This document shows, one piece after another, positions 60,466 to 64,000 of a stretch of DNA of 64,000 nucleotides. The DNA lies in assembly GCF_900105345.1 (NCBI RefSeq), contig NZ_FNSN01000003.1, forward strand, positions 3,224,001 to 3,288,000. The letters are read 5' to 3'. This stretch comes from Arthrobacter woluwensis (GTDB lineage Bacteria > Actinomycetota > Actinomycetes > Actinomycetales > Micrococcaceae). The position numbers and the translations under genes were made by a program. A model generated the notes under the pieces. That model searched no databases. It saw only the letters and a list, made by a program, of their open reading frames with translations, and was not told the DNA's origin. Each line of letters opens with the position of its first letter. Position 1 is the first letter of the stretch.

Positions 60466-60883
60466 CCAAGTTGTCCTGTTCGGCAATGCCATGGCAGCGG
60501 CCCGGCTATGGCTGATCGCGAGGATCCCTGGCCTGACCGTCGTCGGTACTGAACCGAATCCTCGTCCGGACCAGTTCGTTCTCATCAGTGATGCTGGTGG
60601 CCGGCAGTTCTCGCCGATCCATGAGAAGGCGTTCCTCATGGTCGATACGTGGGGGCCGACGAAGAACGTTGCTAAGGCCAAGGCGCAGCTCGTCCGGGCG
60701 CACCTGTCGGCCCTGAGCAATGACACCATCACTGTCCCGGCCAGTGCCGATTCCCAAGCAATGGATGTCGTCATCTACTGGGCCCACCCCATGGGTGGGC
60801 TCGTGGATATTCCTGACCCGGACGCCAAGATCCCGCGCTACCGGCAGAACTTCGAACTCGCTGTTCGTGGGACGCCGATCTAA
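60458..60883 (+). CDS. Tail terminator protein
   Basis: 141 residues. NAMAAARLWLIARIPGLTVVGTEPNPRPDQFVLISDAGG and TWGPTKNVAKAKAQLVRAHL have the alpha/beta tail terminator pattern that caps the finished tail tube. GTG 60458 overlaps the previous gene by eight bases. Confidence 0.82.
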   Translation: MANQVVLFGNAMAAARLWLIARIPGLTVVGTEPNPRPDQFVLISDAGGRQFSPIHEKAFLMVDTWGPTKNVAKAKAQLVRAHLSALSNDTITVPASADSQAMDVVIYWAHPMGGLVDIPDPDAKIPRYRQNFELAVRGTPI

Positions 60884-60900
60884 CCCCATCCAACCCTTGC

Positions 60901-60928
60901 AAGCCCTGCCACCTGGCGGGGCTTTTTT
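60901..60928 (+). terminator. Rho-independent terminator before the major tail gene
   Basis: AAGCCCTGCC and GGCGGGGCTT with ACCT loop, then TTTTTTCATGCCC. It separates head and tail modules. Confidence 0.85.
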
Positions 60929-60949
60929 CATGCCCCCAGGAGGGACAAC

Positions 60950-61471
60950 ATGGCACTCACTGCCGGCAATGTGCGCGTCGCGGTCACCGGAACGATCTCG
61001 TCCGGCCCGCTCGGAACCGCACTCCCCACTGACACCACGACCGCCCTGAACGCCGCCCTCAAGGATCTCGGCTATGCCTCCGAGGACGGCATCACCCAGG
61101 CGATCAGCACCGACCAGACCGACATCAAGGCCTGGCAGAACGGTGACGTGGTCCGGAAGATCCAGACCAGCCACGACCTGACCTACCAGTTCACCATGAT
61201 CGAGACGTCCGCAGAGGTCCTGAAGGTCTACTACGCGGACCCCACGGCCACCGCTTCGGCGATCAAGATCAAGGGCACTCAGACCGATCACCTGGTCTGG
61301 GTCATCGAGGTCCGTGATGGTGCCAAGACCATCCGCATCTGCCTCCCGGACGCACAGGTCACCGAACGCGGCGACGTCTCCCTCAAGGGTGACGAGGCCA
61401 TCGGCTACGACGTCACCCTGACCGCCTACCCGGACTCCACCGGCACCAAGGCCTACATCTACATGGCCTGA
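60950..61471 (+). CDS. Major tail tube protein
   Basis: 173 residues. ALTAGNVRVAVTGTISSGPLGTALPTDTTTALNAALKDLGYASEDGITQ and DIKAWQNGDVVRKIQTSHDLTYQFTMIETSAEVLKVYY are characteristic of actinophage tail tubes. CCAGGAGGGACAAC before ATG. A hairpin of 13 bp (61480-61516) follows. Confidence 0.92.
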   Translation: MALTAGNVRVAVTGTISSGPLGTALPTDTTTALNAALKDLGYASEDGITQAISTDQTDIKAWQNGDVVRKIQTSHDLTYQFTMIETSAEVLKVYYADPTATASAIKIKGTQTDHLVWVIEVRDGAKTIRICLPDAQVTERGDVSLKGDEAIGYDVTLTAYPDSTGTKAYIYMA

Positions 61472-61479
61472 TCCCAACC

Positions 61480-61516
61480 CCTGTGGGGCGCGTGTTGCGG
61501 GACCGCGCCCCACAGG
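61480..61516 (+). terminator. Hairpin after the major tail gene
   Basis: CCTGTGGGGCGCG pairs with CGCGCCCCACAGG around an 11-base loop. Confidence 0.75.
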
Positions 61517-61568
61517 TCACCACCAGTCCCGCAACCCCTACCAAGTTCTCTGCCCGCAGGAGGCACCC

Positions 61569-61922
61569 ATGTCTGAAATCAAGATCACCGACGACACCAC
61601 CACCATCCCGGAAGGTGTCAAGAAGCCCCAGGATCGCAAGCCCAGGGTCAACAAGGACGGCACAAAGACCGTCACTGTGCATGGTCAGGAGTACACCATC
61701 GCGGCCGACGCACTCGATGACTTCGAACTTCTCGACGACCTGGACTCCCTCGATGAGGGTGAGGTGCAGCGGCTCCCCCGGATCCTGCGCCGGCTGCTTG
61801 GCAAGGAGTCATTCAAAACGGCGCTCGAATCGGTTAGGGACCCCGAGACGGGGCGGGTCTCCGTGGAAGCTGGCAGTGAACTGGTCCAGGACCTCATCAA
61901 GGAACTGGCCCCAAACTCCTAA
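61569..61922 (+). CDS. Tail assembly chaperone, short form (G)
   Basis: 117 residues: MSEIKITDDTTTIPEGVKKPQ ... YTIAADALDDFELLDDLDSLDEGEVQRLPRILRRLLG. Acidic helical protein of the position and type of lambda gpG, which coats the tape measure. It ends right after a -1 slippery site. Confidence 0.88.
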   Translation: MSEIKITDDTTTIPEGVKKPQDRKPRVNKDGTKTVTVHGQEYTIAADALDDFELLDDLDSLDEGEVQRLPRILRRLLGKESFKTALESVRDPETGRVSVEAGSELVQDLIKELAPNS

Positions 61923-62401
61923 CGCTCGCCGCTCTCCTTCGGGAGTTCGGCGGGCAGTTGCGGGCCGACTTCTTGCGATACTACGGGCTCCGTCTCACCC
62001 GCACCGGCAGGGTTCCCGGCTTCCACCTCTGGGAGGTTGCCGATTTCGCTGAACATCTCCCTGACGATTCGGCGACCAAGCGGGCGCTCGGACAAGGCTG
62101 GACGCTTCTCGAACAACTTACTGCCTTGATAGCAGACCGCTTGGCAGTCCTGGCATGGCAGAAGACCGCTGACGGGCAGAAGGGCAAACGCCCACCCAAG
62201 CCCATTCCGCGCCCAGGGTTCGAGGACAAGACCACCACGACGTTCAAGGGCAAACCCATGAGCCTCGAACAGGCCGAGAAGTGGAAACAGGCTCGGCGTG
62301 CACCGCAACCCCCACCGGGGAAGGTTGCTCACACCACCAAGGCCGGCGTGGTCAAGTTCGTCACCGAACGACAAGTCGCCTATTACAACAGAAACCGCTA
62401 G
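61569..62401 (+). CDS. Tail assembly chaperone, frameshift product (GT)
   Basis: A -1 shift at 61910-61916 joins G to the second frame, which reads LLTLAALLREFGGQLRADFLRYYGLRLTRTGRVPGFHLWEVADFAEHLPDDSATKRAL-like sequence to 62401. This is the normal GT partner in siphoviruses. The second frame lacks a suitable own start at its beginning (first ATG-type start would lose the conserved part). Confidence 0.88.
61910..61916 (+). promoter_or_regulatory. Programmed -1 frameshift site C CCA AAC
   Basis: In the zero frame the bases read gcC CCA AAC tcc taa, an exact X XXY YYZ heptamer two codons before the stop. The -1 frame continues as the T part. Confidence 0.88.
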
Positions 62402-62430
62402 CCCCTGCACCGTCCTGGTGCGGGGGCTAG
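62398..62430 (+). terminator. Hairpin between chaperone and tape measure genes
   Basis: A 14-bp stem (CTAGCCCCTGCACC with its partner, one G-T pair) that includes the chaperone stop codon. Confidence 0.7.
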
Positions 62431-62449
62431 CCGCATTCCAGGAGGCCCC

Positions 62450-64000
62450 ATGTCTGAACTGGCGACCGCGTATGTCAACATCGTCGCCTCCTCCAAGGGC
62501 CTTGGCAAGAGCATCGTCAACGACCTAACTGGGGCAGCAGACGCGGGCAGCGCGGCCGCTGGCAAGCGCGGCGGAAGCTCGTTCGGCGCTGCATTCGCCG
62601 GTATCGCCGGCAAGGTCCTCGCCGTCGCTGGACCTGCAATGGTTGCAGGGCTGGCAGTCAAAGGCGGGATCTCTCGAGCACTGAACATCGAGGACGCACA
62701 GGCCAAACTCACCGGGCTGGGCCACTCCACCCAGTCGGTAACGAAGATCATGAACAATGCCATGGCCGCAGTGAAGGGCACGGCGTTCGGCATGGGTGAC
62801 GCGGCCACCGTGGCTGCTGGCGTGGTCGCTGCTGGGGTGAAACCCGGCCAAGACCTTGAACGGACCCTGAAGCTCGTGGGCGACTCGGCCACCATTGCGG
62901 GTGTCGGCATGGGTGAGATGGGAGCGATCTTCAACAAGGTCGCCGCGTCGAACAAGATCCAGGGCGATGTCATCGCCCAGCTGAACGACGCTGGCATTCC
63001 GATTGTCCAGCTCTTGGGCAAGGAACTGGGTAAGACCTCCGACGAGGTCTACGACCTCGCGTCCAAAGGCAAGATCGACTTCGCGACCTTCCAGAACGCC
63101 ATGGAAAAGGGCCTCGGCGGTGCAGCGCTGAAGTCCGGCGAAACGTTCCGGGGCTCGATGGCTAACCTCAAGGCAGCCCTCGGACGCGTCGGCGAAACCG
63201 TCATGCTCCCTTTCCTCGCCGCAATGAAGGACGGGGCAAACGGCCTCATCCCGGTTATCGACGGGCTCAACAAGAAGCTAAAGCCGATCTTTCAGGACAT
63301 CGGCAAGGGCTACCAGGAGATGAAAAAGTCCTTCGACGATGGTGAAGCCCCGAAGTTCGCCAACCCAATTCTCACCACCTTCGCGGCAGTAGGCGCAGCA
63401 GCGGGGAAAGCCTCCCGAGAAGTCAAGGGCGGGATCAAGGCCATGAAGGCCGCTTACGAAGACGGCGGCTCCGATGTCACCAGTTCCGGTTTCGCAGGAG
63501 TCCTTGAACGTATTGGGATTAGTCTCCGTGCCGGGAAAGATGGCGTAGACGCATTCTTCAAGGCATTTCAAACTGGCACACAGGACTTCAGCAAATCCGG
63601 ATTTGCCGGATTCATGAGTGATTTCGGATCAAAGATCAAAGGGATCTTTGACGCGATTGGGGATTCATTCGGGCCGCTGATGCCGATCTTCGGGTCCATC
63701 ATTGGACAAATAGCTGGGATTGTCACAGCCGCCTCACCAATTGCAACAATCTTTAGCGGCCTGGCGGACGTGATGCCCGATCTCATCGGTACCGTAGCGG
63801 GTGTCATCGGCGCATTTGCAGGAGCCATAGCCGGCGTCCTTCCCACCATTAGTGACACCGTTGGCACGATCTCCGGAGTCATCTCAGGAGCCTTCAAAGA
63901 GATCGCTCCTGTTCTGGCCAGCGCGGCCGGCGCAATCGGTGGAGCATTGCAAGACCTAGCCCCTGTTTTCGCGAAGGTCGTGGGAGCAATCGCGCCGCTG
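62450..64000 (+). CDS. Tape measure protein, partial (3' end beyond window)
   Basis: 517 codons seen without a stop. Starts MSELATAYVNIVASSKGLGKSIVNDL. Residues about 85-260 hold the tape-measure domain (EDAQAKLTGLGHSTQSVTKIMNNAMAAVKGTAFGMGDAATVAAGVVAAGVKPG), followed by long helical and hydrophobic stretches (SIIGQIAGIVTAASPIATIF). It sets tail length. GGAGGCCCC before ATG. Confidence 0.93.
   Translation, partial: MSELATAYVNIVASSKGLGKSIVNDLTGAADAGSAAAGKRGGSSFGAAFAGIAGKVLAVAGPAMVAGLAVKGGISRALNIEDAQAKLTGLGHSTQSVTKIMNNAMAAVKGTAFGMGDAATVAAGVVAAGVKPGQDLERTLKLVGDSATIAGVGMGEMGAIFNKVAASNKIQGDVIAQLNDAGIPIVQLLGKELGKTSDEVYDLASKGKIDFATFQNAMEKGLGGAALKSGETFRGSMANLKAALGRVGETVMLPFLAAMKDGANGLIPVIDGLNKKLKPIFQDIGKGYQEMKKSFDDGEAPKFANPILTTFAAVGAAAGKASREVKGGIKAMKAAYEDGGSDVTSSGFAGVLERIGISLRAGKDGVDAFFKAFQTGTQDFSKSGFAGFMSDFGSKIKGIFDAIGDSFGPLMPIFGSIIGQIAGIVTAASPIATIFSGLADVMPDLIGTVAGVIGAFAGAIAGVLPTISDTVGTISGVISGAFKEIAPVLASAAGAIGGALQDLAPVFAKVVGAIAPL

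Noticed and set aside
1-64000. CRISPR arrays, restriction-modification operons or retron-like loci
   Set aside because: No regularly spaced repeats and no cas, full methyltransferase, restriction or reverse transcriptase genes were seen; the only methyltransferase-like piece lacks its catalytic half.

Overview
The window comes from a high-GC actinobacterium, most likely a member of the Micrococcaceae close to Arthrobacter. This is inferred from codon use (strong G/C third positions), paired glycine riboswitches, Actinobacteria-type gene families and an Arthrobacter-like siphovirus prophage; no 16S gene is present to confirm it.

Positions 1 to about 31,430 are chromosome. The left part is a glycine, serine and one-carbon region. 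On the minus strand a tandem glycine riboswitch precedes gcvP-gcvT-sdaA. On the plus strand a second tandem glycine riboswitch precedes gcvH-glyA, followed by lipA and a frameshifted methylenetetrahydrofolate reductase. GcvP/T/H split glycine and load C1 units on folate, GlyA links glycine to serine, SdaA drains serine to pyruvate and LipA makes the lipoyl arm that GcvH needs. Between the two halves lie a TPR protein, a TetR/MFS efflux pair, an agmatine deiminase with an APC permease, Dps and a lipoprotein polysaccharide deacetylase. Further right are a Tat-exported phosphoesterase, a DUF4395 membrane protein, a TipA-like MerR regulator with an internal TipAS start, a five-gene organosulfur operon (binding protein, ATPase, permease, two-component flavin monooxygenase), a secreted AMIN-like protein, and mgtA/mgtC magnesium genes.

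From about 31,431 to the end of the window is a prophage, integrated in the 3' half of a tRNA-Thr(UGU) gene and running past position 64,000. Order: integrase; ImmA-type peptidase and repressor (minus); Cro-like gene and antirepressor; a long early operon of small overlapping genes; a recombination and replication module (YqaJ exonuclease, SSB, NrdH, replication-type protein, iteron-like array); RusA; a gene-free, heavily structured region with an embedded tRNA-Gly(UCC); then HNH, terminase, portal, MuF, scaffold, HK97-type capsid, connectors, major tail protein, frameshifted tail assembly chaperones and the start of the tape measure.

The prophage has been invaded twice. An IS21 element (45125-49679, 6-bp target duplication) splits a small phage gene, and an IS30-type element carrying a GNAT acetyltransferase (45184-47030, 3-bp duplication) sits inside the IS21. 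The portal gene is out of frame at a run of eight G. The most interesting candidate for something undescribed is the region 51771-52486: a strong promoter with an operator in its spacer, an immediate terminator, then about 600 bases of stacked hairpins around a tRNA, which suggests either a late-gene antitermination leader or a large ornate phage RNA of the GOLLD/ROOL kind.
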